Shown here: positions 51,001 through 63,917 of the stretch, in pieces
How the letters are laid out: each line of letters begins with the position of its first letter
Position numbering within the stretch: position 1 is the stretch's first letter
Position numbers and translations under genes: made by a program
Origin: Polydactylus sextarius
Taxonomy: Eukaryota; Chordata; Actinopteri; Polynemidae
Assembly: GCA_016801845.1 (NCBI GenBank)
Contig: CM028923.1
Location: forward strand, 7,140,501 to 7,204,500
Reading direction: 5' to 3'
DNA: 64,000 bases
Notes under the pieces: generated by a model
Seen by the model: the letters and a program-made list of their open reading frames with translations, nothing else
What the model was told of the DNA's origin: nothing
Databases searched by the model: none

Positions 51001-51449
51001 ATGAAGCAACACATCCAACCACAAACAGCTGGTTTCAACACACCCTCCCTGTCCAAGAAATCATACCACATCCCACAACTCCTGACCAACACGGGTGGCG
51101 GATTTCCAATAAAAAGTGCTGATGCAGACGACACGATGCCCCCCCCACCCCAAAACAGGATGTTTGTCGTCACCTGTCGGTTCAACATCACCTGCAGTCA
51201 GCAAACACATCGAGAGATGATCCGGCGCTATGTTTAGGACGTTGACTCTGTGTCATCTGTGGCAATCATCACTGCAGTTGTAGCTCTGCATTGTCATATG
51301 TTTACGTGCATCAATTCAACTGTATTCAAGGTCAGAAAAATGACAAGAATAAGTCAGAAAGGTCATATGTGTCTATTGAAGTAATGAACTATAAGTGTTC
51401 ACACGTAAAAATTACATGTCTACCTGAAACTACTATAAATAAAGCCGAA

Positions 51450-51455
<6 letters not shown>

Positions 51456-51502
<47 letters not shown>
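51456..51502. repeat. (CA)n microsatellite
   Basis: Perfect CA tract of about 46 bp in intergenic DNA. Confidence 0.97.
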
Positions 51503-51505
<3 letters not shown>

Positions 51506-54014
51506 CTAAGTCAGAGCTGAGAACAGGAAACAGACAAATAAAATGTTGTTTGTTACAAAAAAAGAAATTATTCTCATGCAAAGACAGGCTGTTGTTGTGG
51601 CAATAAATTCTTAAAATATACAGTTTACGAGGATAATTCAAGTCTAAAAAGTTCAAAACAATACTTAAGTTTGAAGGATTGATATTTGATATTTTCCAGA
51701 AAGAAAAAATGGTGATTTTGTTTTCTCTGCGGAGAGTCGAGACCAGTGTCTGTTAACTTCGCCTAGCATAAAGACTGGAGACAGGTGGGAAACAGCTCGT
51801 CTAAGCTCTGTCCTAAAGAAGAAAAATCAACCTACCGACACCTCTAACGCTCATTAACCTGACATGTCGTATCCTGTTTTGTTGGATATGTACGTCGTCT
51901 GTGGTGTAGAAACATTTCGTTGCGTTTGCGTCGTACTATCCTGGCATTGTGTTGAAGGCTGACACAGTCAATTTATTTAATCCTTTATTGTCCCAGAGGG
52001 TAGCATTTTCTGTTTATCTAGGGAAAATTTTCAAGCATGGGAAATACAAATAGTCAAAGTTATTTTTTGGGGGGTGGTGGTGGTGGATTTGGCTGCAATA
52101 TCTTTGAAATCCTGGCCAGAGGTCTAAGTTTGGGATTTCTCAGCGCATCTGTCTTTTATTCTCCTGTCCTGCTGGGGATTTGTCCTCCATAGTGTCTGAA
52201 ACAAACCTTAAAATGTGGTGTAAATAGTAAATAGTAAATAGTAAAGTCTATATAAAGGTGAAACAGATAACAGGTCTCAATTAACAACAGTGACACACAT
52301 TACTACAGTAATCGACTCTAACTACCATCTTGCGAATTGTCTCATGAGTTCATGTTCCAAAATAAATATCCCACAAGGTTATTTATTCACCAGCTTGAGA
52401 CGAAAATATCACCTGAACCTGTGGATGGACGGTGCAATGACAAACCTCTCTACGGAGACAACAGCCTCTGAGACTAGCTAATGTTTTGTCAGATATTTCA
52501 GCGTGGGGGAATCGTTTCCTGCAATTTCACCCGAGGAATGACTGCATACCAGCCTGAATGACTCACTGTTGCCATATAAACAAGCCATGATCATAAAACA
52601 TTGTGAAACCTTTGTTTCTAGTGAGGAAACATAAAAAAAAGCACAGGTGCCTCCTGCAGGAAGAAAGACGCTGCACCGAGGTGTTCGAGGTGCGAGACTC
52701 TTCAGCTTCAGGTTTTATTTTTTGAAGTTTCTACATATTTTAATGGTCAAATTATTACATTAATAACTATTAATGTGATGCTGTGAAGAGGATGCAGATC
52801 ATATGAATGGAATAGAAATGAATTAATGAGTAAAACACATCAAACAGACTGAATTTAGAGGAAAAAATAAATAAATGACAGCACACAACTGTCACTAAAT
52901 GACAAGGTTCGTGAGTGGCCTCAGGTAAATCGACCTAAATAAAAACATAAACACACTGTAGCTGTCTGGTCTGACTGCGTTTGATTGTAGCGCCATCTTG
53001 TGGTATCACCAGGATCAGCAGGGGCCTTTAATAAACCTTCAGAGCAGACATTTTATCAGAATCTTATGTTGATATTTCAATGGACATGTTTTATTTTGAA
53101 AATTCATGAAGGGTTTTAAAATAGCAGTAATAGTAATTTGAAGTTTTTTTTTTTTTTCCAAATAAAACTTGATTAAAATCACTACTTCCTGTAGTTTTCT
53201 GTCACTTCTCTTTAATTAAAAGTGACACCGTGTCACCAGATTGTGTCTTAATGTCTCAAAATTGTTTTTTAAAAACAACAAACAGAGAATAGTCTCAGAT
53301 TTTATACTGGAAATTTGTAACTTTACACTGTTTAGTGCTGTTGAGCATATCTTTATGAGGGTCTTTTATTTCTTTTTAAACTGGATTTTGTTTGATTTTG
53401 TGTGTATTTCTAGTTGTTTTCATAGATGTTGGTTTTCTTGAACATTATCCGCTGAGTTTGTGACATTAGTCAGTGTTTCCCTATATACACTTTCCCTATA
53501 AAAGCAGAAATTAAGTTCCTGAGAAAAAAAAAAAAAAAAGATGAAATGTGTGGGGTTTTTCCAGAGACTAAGCCAAATGCGTCTCAGGGATGTTTCACCA
53601 CTTCCTCCCAACCCGTGTTACATTTTTAAGCATCGTCAAGGCCTGAAGTATTTGGACAATAGCAGTTACACGTTTTTTTTTTTTTTTTTTGATTCTTCAG
53701 GATTTCCAATTTGAAACATTTAAACATCCAACTGCCCCAAATATTTCCAGTCCACAACCACCACAGAAAACTAAAATAGATGTTAACTGCAAGTTTAAAA
53801 TGTACCACATGGATTAAAAAAAAAAGAAAGAAAGAAATCTGTCATAGGAAACTTAAGCAGCATCGTACGAGACGCGGAGACACAGAGATGGATGAGATTC
53901 ATCACACTATCAAGACTCAACGTATTAAATCTCAGCAGCTGCAGATTATTCACCTCGGGTGGAACAAAAAACTGCACACGACATAAACCAGACGAGCCTC
54001 TACTTACTTACTCA

Positions 54015-56293
54015 ACTCAGTTTATTTACAGAGCATTTGAAGAGCCATGTATGCAAATGTACTGAAATTACTGACAGAACTCTTCTTTTTCTTTACACAT
54101 GGGGAGCTGATTAATCAGAGTTTGATCTCTTAATATTTTGATCTCGTTGCTTCAAAAATCCAGTGAGTGACCATTTCTTGTTTTTGTTTTTTTTACTTTT
54201 GTGTGTGTGTGTGTGTGTGTTTCTGTTTAGATCGCTGTCAAGTTCCTCAGGGAAACAATAAATTAACCTAGTTTTTAAGCCGTGCTCCATCTTACAGACT
54301 TGCGTTTAATGCAGCGGTTAGAAACAGTTAATATTTCTGGGTGAGGGGACGAGACAACAAATAAATCTAAGCAAACACCAAGCGTCTGTGATTATTATTA
54401 TTATTATTCTTTTTTTCTTTTTACCCAATAAAGAGCAACAAAAGAGATCAACCAAATAAGAGAACGCTGAAGAAAAAAAAAAAAAAAAAAAAAAGAGTCT
54501 TTACTACAACATAACATTACAATCCTCCCTCAGACGAGCCATACAGAAGCAGTATGATCATAAAGGGTCTAAGTTACTGAACGAGTCACACTGATCCCTC
54601 TAACCACCGTGATACAGTATTGTTTAAAAGGAAAGTTTAAGGATTTTTTAGAAAGCTTTTCTACAGTTTGAACAACAAATTGACTTGAGATTTTATAGAT
54701 TTTCTTTTTCAAAAAGATGGACTTTCAATTAACAGCCAATAGAAGATCTAGAACAGCAGCATGACGAGTTTTAATCTTGAAAACATTTTATTTATCACTT
54801 TCTATCACCACAAAGACTCAATGTTTTCCCCGCCCCTCTGGATATCAATTAAATTCACGTTTTGTTTTTTTTTTTTTTTTTTTTTAATAATCATCACAGA
54901 TCAGTTTCATAGAAAGAGCTAAAGCAGGTTAACACCAACTCAGGAAAGTCACGGTGAGAGAAAAAAACAAAACAAAACAAAAGAAAAAAAAACAACTTTT
55001 ATAATAATAATAAAACAACCGGACCTTCGAAAAAAGCCTGAACTATCCCTTTAAAGAAAACACCTCCAACTCTTCAACACGCTCCTGAAGAAATCTACTT
55101 TGAACTGTCTTCGAATCAGTTTGGTTATGGTATATATGCCTTTTTTTTCTTTTTTTTTTCTTCTTCTTTTAATTAAGTAATACTGAAAAATAAAAATGAG
55201 AACAGGCAACAGAGATAGCATGGACAGACTTTTGTTTTTGTGTTTTTTTTTTAAAAAAGGAAAATAAAAACACCTCACTTTCCTACACTCTTAAAAAAAA
55301 ACCAAGATATTTTCGACACCTTTCCAGATGTGTTTTTTCAGATTTTTTTTGTAAGTGTGTGGAAATGATCCTCTCACCCTCCCCAAACTGTCCAAACCAA
55401 ACAGATATATCCAGACTATTTAACATGTGGTAACATTTCAAACAATTGCCAAAACAGACTGATTTTGTATCCGTTTGTTTTGTTTTATTTATTTTTTAGC
55501 ATCAATCCTCATCTAACTGGGCTTGCGCATCTAATCACACAATAAACTTATATCTTTTCTATCAACTGAACACCAGCGTTAAGATGTAAATAACGATGAT
55601 ACGAGCTTTATTACATTAGCTGTGGATTAAATGCTAGTAAAACGTTAGCTGTGGCTATAAAGTACTGTGTATTCTCTATGAGCTAAATTTTGGCAGACAT
55701 ACAGTAACCTTCAGATCCTTTATGCGAATTTATGAGCCTCACTCAGTTGTCTGTGGATGAACTACAGCTTCTTCTACAATGTTAATTTATTTTCAAAGAA
55801 GTCAGTTTGTAAAGGACTGAAAAACGTTGTATTTGTTGTGCGACGCAAACACGATACGCGATACGTTTAACTGTGTTCAGGAGTTAAGTGCCACATGAGA
55901 TGATGCTGAACTACAGTAGCTGCATCAACACCACAACTAATTACTCAGTGTCGCGAGCACAGACACACACAAGTGTGCGAACTCAACTAACCATTGTGTT
56001 TAATGTACAGGCTCATTACCCTCCCCCCCAAAAAACCCAAACTCTCTAAAAAGGATTGATGGAAGTTTCATCATTCAGATTTTTTTGTTTTCCTCAGTTA
56101 GTCTAATAATGTGTGTGTGTGGGGCAGCTGTACGTTCTCTATACGTTGAAATAACGAAAACCTGTCATCTCTCAGAAAAAGACATACAGATGTGTTGACA
56201 AATGATGCACGTGTTAAAAGAAGGGCAGCTTTAATGTATATTTTTGCAAACGTACCAGTATGTGCCTTGTTCAGGACAACATATTGCATGTTA

Positions 56294-56324
<31 letters not shown>

Positions 56325-56636
56325 TTTTAAGACTGTAGTGGGGAGGGTGTCATTCTCTGTCCATGCATTTAAATAGCAACACAAGGAGGGAAAGAAAAAA
56401 GAAAAAATAAGAGGGGAAAAAAAAAAGACTAACACACATTTAACGCGTCTTAGAGAGGAAAATAAGTCACCCAGAGGTCTGCAGCAGTAAATCTTGTCAT
56501 TTCTTTCAAATAGATTTGGACTTATAATCTTATTTTTTTTTTCTCTTTTTCTTTTTTTTGTGTCCGTTAAATTCAAATGTTGACAGAATAGGAGTACATT
56601 TTGTGGATCACATTCAGTCGCCTCGTCTCTCTTCTT
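54015..56636 (-). other. ube2n: Possible ube2n 3'UTR
   Basis: About 2.6 kb of T-rich plus strand (A-rich minus strand) follows the ube2n TAG at 56637-56639. It has no convincing open frame and several minus-strand AATAAA signals, including a cluster near 56296-56325 and one near 54020. Which signal is used cannot be told from sequence; the true 3'UTR may be only 350 nt or the full span. Confidence 0.3.
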
Positions 56637-56721
56637 CTATACTTCAGTGTTGCCCGCGTAGAGCCTGGTCCATGTTCGGGCTGAGGGCAGAGACACAGAG
56701 AGATAAAAATGGTTGTTGAGG

Positions 56722-56765
<44 letters not shown>

Positions 56766-59700
56766 CAGGACTGTGGATAACAACAGTGTTGGAGAGTGTT
56801 TGCAGATGAGTTTCATCAAACAAACTTCCAGAGCAACCTGAAGTAACCGGAACGTGCAGAGATTTTCACACGACTGCGTCCAACTAAGGCAGCAACTGAG
56901 GATGATTTTCATTATCCGTTAATCTGACAATTTTATTTTTGACCTATTGTCTCATCATCTTTAAATTCTCACTGTTTTGAAAGGGTCAAGGGGACATTTT
57001 CTCAGTTAGTTGTGCTGTTCAAACCCCAAAAGATGTTCAGTTTCCATTTAAAACTAAAACTTTTTGACTATTTTCCCTTATAAAATGTTGTGAGATGATC
57101 AACCGATAATGAAAATAATCATTAGTTGCAGCTTTAAACCAAAACAAACGTCTGACCACAACTCAACTGCTCTGTGTTTTTTAGTTTCTATGCCTATAAA
57201 AAAACAAAACAAAAAAACGACAAGACAGAAAAACAGTAACAGTAAAGAGCCTCAAGCTTTTTGAACATGTTATACAACATTTGTGGTTACTTTATACATA
57301 AAACTAATGTCTATAGAACAATTTAAACTAATGCATTTTACTGTCCTACAATCCATGCAGCACAACCACAACATCAAAACTTGAAGCTTCTTTTACTTGA
57401 TTTTCCAACAAGACGAAGGTTTTTTTTTAAATTCAGACTGACAGATTCCACAAACGCATTCATTTTTCATGCTTAATGTCATATTTATCCTTATTAACAG
57501 TCAGTATTCTGTCACACACACACACACACACACACATGCACGGCTGTTAATTTTGTTCTCTCTCTCCAACACAGACAACTGACATTTATATAGACAAAAC
57601 CTCAATGGTGAATAATCTAATAAATCTGAAGTGTGGGCGACGTTACAAAGGTCTGGAACTGAGCTAACGTTTGCCGTTGTCTGTCAAACCATTTCTCATG
57701 CTGGAAATCTGTGACCACCTGCGGTAACATCGAGTACACCCCAGCGCTTTAATGGGGGTGGTTCTACAGAATTAACGAATCGGCTCCTCACCTGTCTCGA
57801 TGGCATGGCTTTCGTTTTTCTTCCACTGCTCTGCGACGTCGTTTGCCAGGGGATCATCTGGATTGGGAGCACTTAATAACGCCTGGATAGATAGCAACAC
57901 TGTGCGGATCTGCAGAGCTGGAGACCACTTATCTGGAAGCAGGAAAGTTTGGAAAAAAGAAAAGAGAGGAAAGGGAAAAAAAAAAAAAAAAGACAAAAAC
58001 GACAGTTGACAGGTCAAATATGGAAACGTCAGGTGACAGCGCTGGTATTAAAACATCTGCTTTTTATTAAACTGAACTGTTTTTTTTTTTTTTTTTTACT
58101 AAAAAAAAGTTCCCTCACATTTGGAAAAAAGTGATTCGCTACATCACTGTGGAACCACATTGCTTCATTTTCCACTGGTACGTTGTGACACATTTTACTT
58201 CTATTTAAAATATTGCACCATGCAGTGATTTCAGTAACATTTTGATTGATTGTTTCTGCCCTTGTAAGGACACAGACACAACCGGTCAGTGACAGAGCAG
58301 CAGCATCAATCACAGCTGACAGGTGAAGCTGACCAGTAATGGCTGAGCTCCACTTTTTTTTTTTGCTAAAGCTACTTTGTAACAGGAAATAACTCTGGTT
58401 CTCATAAATCTAACGAATCAAAGCAATAAAATTAGTGATATAACAAGCCGAGGTGTAGGTCAAGGTGCCTGTAAATCACGACGCGTTGTAATATTTTCTT
58501 GAAAACCTTAAAGCGGGTACAACACCCGCTTCACCCGCGGCTGTAGGTGCTGCTTTTGATTTAATGGTAAGAATCACATCTGCTTCCTGAAGCTTTGTCT
58601 CTTACAAATACAACCGGTTGGTTTTCAGCCATCTTGTAATCATAAAAAAACATACTTGCTGATCTGGTTAAACATGGTCTGACTGTGATAATAAAAATGA
58701 TATCCGTGCTTATGCCTCACACTGCTGACGTGCAATCTGGCTTTTCCTGCGCATCACACCTACAAACCTCACAAGTCAGATTACCACCAATGTACTGATC
58801 CATTTGTTTAATTTAATAGTGTATAATTATTAGTAATAACAGTATGTGCTAACCTTAATTAGCTTTTTCCACGAATTAAATGTTCTCTACATTTAAAATC
58901 AAAACATGTTTTTATAGAACTAATTGGGATGACAATTAAAAATTACTACTACTAGTTGAGATGTCAATAAGTAATATTTGTGACATTAACGTTAAATGAT
59001 ACGGTTCAGTGTAAACAAAGAAAATCTACCGACAATTGACTGTTTTTCCAACACTTCTGCTTCATTGTATTGATAAACTAACCCACACTCAGACTGTGCA
59101 GCAGCTTTTTAATATACAGCAGAATGTAAATAAACGTTTAGTAAACAAAGAAAACATACAAACATATTTTTTTTTCCTCAGGAGATACTGGGAAATAAAG
59201 TCAGATGGACCGAAACAACTCCTCAATAGGATGACCACGATGCCCTGTCACCTGGATACATAATAGAGTAACAATAGCAACAACAACAGCCTGTTTGTGT
59301 TGTACAGGCATAAATTTAACTGCGGTAACCTTTTCAAGTTCCTGCTTTAACTGTCTAGGAAATTCCTCATTTTTTTTTTACTAATTACAAGATTGGAAGC
59401 AAAACTGTGCAAGCGTGGTTCTGCTGTCTGCCCTCGGTGTGTTTCCACACCAGCGCCAGACATTGTGTGTATAAATAAAACAATATTTGCATGTTTGTGT
59501 CTTTCGGCCACATTTTTCTTACCTTTCAAAATGTCTAAACATATTCTTCCCAGTTTGTCAACATTGGGGTGGTAGATTTTGGTCATGAATCGCACTTTGG
59601 GAGCTGCCATGGGATACTCTTCTGGAAGAAATAGTTCAAGTTTAAATGTGCCTCCTTCAAATGGAGAGTCTTGAGGCCCCGCAATGACCACATGGAAGTA

Positions 59701-61425
59701 ACGTGCATTCCCTTCATCAGGCGTAGCCGTGATCCCTGGAACAGGCTCCGCCATCAACCGCTGTGTCTCCTGAGTGTTGCCAGAATAAGAAATACACAAC
59801 ACTGTTGTTGACAAGTCTGAATAATAATAGTAATAAACTCAAAATAGTGTTGCAGAAAGAGCTGCGGTGGTGTCAACAGCAGTCAACAGATTTTCAGGTA
59901 TATGACGTTTGATAATGTGGAATTTAAACCTGCTTAGTTGCACGCAGAGCCGCGCGCACCCACATACAGACAAAACAACATTCCTGAAGCTATTGTTTAA
60001 CGCAGAAAACAAAAAAAAAAAAAGGTAGTTGAGGGCGGGTACATTTCTCACGTACTGAACAGAAACTTACTTTGATTAAGACACTCACAGAACTTGCCGT
60101 TACTGTAAACTGCTGATTCTCAAACGTAATATGTCAGGAAACAAGGGGAAAAAAACTGCAACGTACGTGCTTGTTTTTGACAAATCTAATGCCCACCCCC
60201 TTTAAAAAAAAGAAACAGAAAAATATATAGTTTTTACAAATCTATTAGATAGTAGCTTTACTTCAAAATGAGAGCAAATTATTATTATTATTATTTTAAA
60301 AGTTGATAATTGAGAAATCAGTGCACAGTTTCATCTCCACATCAGCTGATGATTCATTTTTGACAAGAATTTAATCAGATAATTACATTATAATGTCTTG
60401 ATTATGAATGGACTTGGATTCCAGGTGTAACTGCACATCAATAAAGCTTTGTGCGACACTAGGGGGACAAGGAAAATGAAAATAAGGAAGTAGGAACATT
60501 ATTTTATATTTCTCTATTTTAAACAAGCAGGTGCAATGAAACGTCTGCAGTAAACGGGAAGGAAACGGATGTAACCTCGTTGTAAATATAATCATTCCCT
60601 TGATGTGGTTGGAGGAAAAAATGCTTTAGGTTTACATAATGATAGCTGTGTCGTGTTTTCACTCTGTCAGCGTTATGCTACTCGCTATTTAAAAAAAAAA
60701 AAAAGCAAAACCTGAGAAATAGCTGCTATAGATGTGGCGGAAAAGGTTGATCGCGCCCACTGCCGGGCCTGGCCCAGCGGAGTGAAGTCGCGGTGAGGGT
60801 GAGGGAGGAGACCGCAGCGCAACAGGCCGCATAAATCTGATTCGTGTTTTTTTTTCCCTCCGTTTTTTTTTTATTTAACACAAAATAAACAATTAAAAAA
60901 ATACATCAGATTTACTACGAGCATTTAAACATCCTACAACCGCAAAGGACAACGTCTCACATCAGTGCCAGACATGTGTACCAATCAGCGAAGCTACAGC
61001 TGCTAGCTGCTAGCTTACTTAGCGAATCCATTCATATGGCGACCGGAACAATTTGTCTTAATTTGTTAATTCACAATACAAATTAGCAACCCGGCGATGT
61101 TAACGCTACAATATAAAGTACGATAAGAAACCTATTCGAGGAAAAATTCAACCAGCAGACAGAACAGAAGGGAGTAAACGGAAGTGGCAAACAAAACACT
61201 TGCAGACACGGACCAGCGAGCTAGCTCGATAACTAGCTAGATAAGAGCTAATTGTGCTAGCCGCGCTAACGTCAGGCTACACGCCGGACGGCAGTAAACG
61301 CTACGTCCACATTCGCAACCAGAAACCTTCACAATACAAACACAAAGGCTCAATAACACATATAGAAGTATTTCACTGCTCGTTGGAAAGCGTACCTTTA
61401 TAATCCTACGAGGCAAACCGGCCAT
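56637..61425 (-). CDS. ube2n: Ubiquitin-conjugating enzyme E2 N (Ubc13), complete
   Basis: E2 enzyme that pairs with UEV1A/MMS2 to build K63-linked ubiquitin chains in DNA-damage tolerance and NF-kB signalling; cytosol and nucleus. Coding exons: 61396-61425, 59523-59769, 57792-57932, 56637-56680. The sum is 462 nt, or 153 aa. The first 10 residues MAGLPRRIIK are as in human. The UBC fold is intact, with the HPN motif at residues 77-79 and catalytic Cys87 in GRICLDILK. Met64, a RING/TRAF contact in the family, is present. The E2 loop reads NPDDPLANDVAEQW. The tail TWTRLYAGNTEV is one residue longer than the human AMNNI ending. All junctions are consensus GT-AG with phases 0, 1 and 1. The protein is otherwise near-identical to the mammalian enzyme, so the call is secure. 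Confidence 0.97.
56728..56764. repeat. ube2n: (GT)n microsatellite in ube2n intron 3
   Basis: GT tract of about 37 bp starting 47 bp upstream (transcript sense) of the acceptor of the last ube2n exon. Confidence 0.95.
56888..57133. mobile_element. Teleost TIR element (AGTTGCAGC-type ends), full copy
   Basis: The left end GCAACTGAGGATGATTTTCA and the right end (reverse complement) GCTGCAACTAATGATTATTT form imperfect terminal inverted repeats around about 245 bp. The interior has the pattern 'CAAACCCCAAAAGATGTTCAG...', which I recall as a very common teleost interspersed sequence. It lies in ube2n intron 3, about 200 bp upstream of the last exon's acceptor. Confidence 0.6.
57513..57536. repeat. 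ube2n: (CA)n microsatellite in ube2n intron 3
   Basis: Perfect CA tract of about 24 bp. Confidence 0.93.
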
Positions 61426-61530
61426 CTTGTGTTAGCTATTATATTTTTAGCCGTGGACTCGCCTTCTCTTCAGGTTGGACTGACTGAGCTGCCGGGGCGG
61501 GGACAGATAACTCACTCTTCCGGTGGCTTC
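61426..61530 (-). promoter_or_regulatory. ube2n: ube2n promoter
   Basis: The minus-strand region just upstream of the ube2n ATG contains a GC box (GGGGCGGGG, 61494-61502) and an ETS-type CCGGAAG site (plus CTTCCGG, 61517-61523), in an otherwise AT-rich context. CpG density is raised on both sides of exon 1 (about 60.75-61.5 kb). Housekeeping-type promoter by inference. Confidence 0.45.
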
Positions 61531-62589
61531 AGATAACGTAAGGAAATATGCAGCTGCCTATACAAAAATATATACATTACATATTATATTCTCAAAAAAA
61601 ATAATACTAAAATAAATACTATTTCTAATATTAATAAATGTTTATATATAAAAAGTTAAAGCTGCCTTTTAAATATATCATACTGTATCATTGAGGCCCT
61701 TAAAATTAATTTTGCTGTAAATGTTAGTTTTCTAGTTTTCTAAAATATTTACAACTATTTCTGCTTTTTTTCCCCTTTAATTTATTTTTAATTAATTAAT
61801 TAACCCCCCATGATCAATTTTGTTTCATTTCCTGTTTTGAGATTTCACATGGAAACTTCAACAAATAGAAAGCGAAAGCATATTATGATCAACATAAAAT
61901 TATATATATATAAAGTGACAGCCACAAGATAGTCAAAATTAAAATTGAGATGTTGCTTTCTGTTTCTGCTGTCATATTTATTTCACTGTGCAACTTTGCA
62001 GCAGTAAGTGAAGAGCTATAACTTATGTTTAAGATTTCTGTCGACCTAAAAAATGTGCAGCGATGTCAGTGTTTAAAACTGCTGTCTGCATGTTGCATGA
62101 CTTTGAACACACTACACAATGACTGCTCTTGTTTTTTTTTTTTTTTTTTCTTCCTGCAGGCACTGTGGAACATCTTGGTTGTTGTTCATGTCTTGTGGTG
62201 CAGAACAGCAGCTGCAACTGCAATTTCTACCAGTCCAACAACAGGACATGTTTTCTACTACTGAAATGTAAACCAACATATCCAATGCATTATACATTTA
62301 ATACTTCATACATTATTAATAGTGCATTTAATTTACATCCATAGCTGATGATGTTTATTAAGTTCCACTGCTCTGCCCTCTGTTGGATGCATGTTTGAAA
62401 TCTGCAGCAGGATGACTGATGATTAAAAACAACATTTATTAATTGTTTCAAAGCCAAACAGCCTGAAATTGCATTTGAATACACCTCAAAGCTCGGCCGA
62501 CTCTATAATAAGAGTAAAAACATATTATTTCAAAGCCATAATTTTTGTTCCATTGCAGCAGCAGCAGTGACTCACATACTTGTGACAAC

Positions 62590-62669
62590 AGAGTCAATAT
62601 TTAACAGTTTATTATACATCACTGGGACAAAAACACAAACATTTGCAGTTTTGAAACTCTGGTCTTCAA
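62590..62669 (-). other. mrpl42: Short mrpl42 3'UTR with poly(A) signal
   Basis: An AATAAA on the minus strand at 62608-62613 lies only about 57 nt after the stop codon. This gives a very short 3'UTR, typical for nuclear genes of mitochondrial ribosomal proteins. Confidence 0.6.
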
Positions 62670-63779
62670 CTATCTGTCCTTTGGAGGATCCTTCTTTATG
62701 CGCCTCATGTGATACCTGCAAACAGTGAAACAGAAGAAAATTAATTTTGACTAGTGCCTTTCAAAACAAATATATAATATAAAAACTATAAAAACTCCTT
62801 CTTCTTGTTAAGTTTTGATTTTAGGCAAAATACTTGCTGACTTCTCATTTCTGGGCCATGACTTGTCAGTGAGTAGGTCAGATGTCAGAAATAACAACTA
62901 CAACAATCACGTAGCAGTGTCAGTTAATAGTCACTTGACCCAGTTGCTGAAAGACAACTGAAGATTACTGATGTAATATCTATTATATAAAATTATAGTG
63001 GAAAAAAAAAGTCACAACAAATCCCTGTGCTGGTGTCAAAGACTGTTGTCAGTGCTGTGAGTTGCTTGTGTACTTACTGTCCTTTTGGATACCAGCGGTG
63101 TTTGGTGGTGAAAAACATCTTGCTCAGCTCCTCTATAGTCGGCCCCTCTTTGCCCTTCAGGACCTCCTTGCTCAGGTGGGCTTTTAAAACCTGGTCATGG
63201 GTCTCAACTGGGTTGGTCAGGGGGTCAGGTCGTTCTATGGGCTGCAAAGATATTGCGGCCTTGAGCAAAGTTTCCTCTTACACATCTTCAAACAATAATG
63301 CAACACTAACTGACGCACATCTCTGACAGTAGTAAACAGTCATGGTGACTACAGTCACATTCTGGTTGTATATCTGTGTTGTTCTTGTGATGGATTTAAT
63401 TGTTAGCTGCTATTTGGTTTGAGAAGTGATTGATAGCTTTGGTAGCCCTGAGGTATGCTTGTGGCTGACTGGCATCACTGTAGTCTAACAGTTCCACCTT
63501 GTGGCAGTGTTATGAACAGTGGCACATCAATTCAGCTTATTTGTTTTAAAAATGTAACATTTAAATGTGTTTATTCCACTCTTCAGAAGCCACATAAATA
63601 AAAAAAAAATGTACACACAAATAAACTTATGATCAGTCATTTGAGAACTAAGACAATGACATTTATATTTACCAGACAGAAAACACCCTCTTACTTGTGT
63701 AAGCTCATAAGGAATGTCAGCAGCAGGATGGTAGCACACTATGGTTTTCCCATCTGAAGTCACGCCGATGTCCACGTTA
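62670..63779 (-). CDS. mrpl42: Mitochondrial ribosomal protein mL42, 3' part (5' exons outside window)
   Basis: Component of the large subunit of the mitochondrial ribosome. Three coding exons are visible: 63695-63779, 63078-63241 and 62670-62715. They read NVDIGVTSDGKTIVCYHP... then PIERPDPLT...MFFTTKHRWYPKG and finally YHMRRIKKDPPKDR plus TAG. These match the C-terminal two thirds of vertebrate MRPL42 (SDGRTIVCYHP, MFFTTKHRWYP, NPPKDR). Phases join (the first visible exon starts after 2 nt of a codon; junctions 0 and 2). The N-terminal mitochondrial targeting region lies beyond position 64000; I found no further coding exon in 63780-64000, only an (AAT)n repeat. The gene sits tail-to-head upstream of ube2n, as in the human neighbourhood apart from relative orientation. 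Confidence 0.93.
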
Positions 63780-63884
63780 CTAAAAATAAGAGATGATGAT
63801 ATTAGTGCCCTGAAACCTTCAGGCTGCAGCAAATCAGCTGCTCCACAGTGAATTAAAACTATGTATGTAAGAAACACCAATAAA

Positions 63885-63886
63885 CC

Positions 63887-63914
<28 letters not shown>
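63885..63914. repeat. (AAT)n microsatellite upstream of the visible mrpl42 exons
   Basis: Ten tandem AAT units in an mrpl42 intron. Confidence 0.95.

Positions 63915-63917
<3 letters not shown>

Larger units (their letters stand above)
41301..54014. other. Gene desert between nudt4 promoter and ube2n 3' end
   Basis: No recognised exon in 12.7 kb. Holds the (GT)n, (TA)n and polypurine blocks, LINE-tail-like motifs, a GAGGAGG run at 48760-48805, and a tandem GTAAATA/TAGTAAATA run at 52218-52246. The 48.8-49.2 kb stretch is less AT-rich and could be regulatory, but nothing specific is seen. Confidence 0.6.

Noticed and set aside
50576..51024. 148-codon Ser/Phe/Leu-rich minus-strand frame
   Set aside because: Translation of the pyrimidine-rich strand of the polypurine tract.
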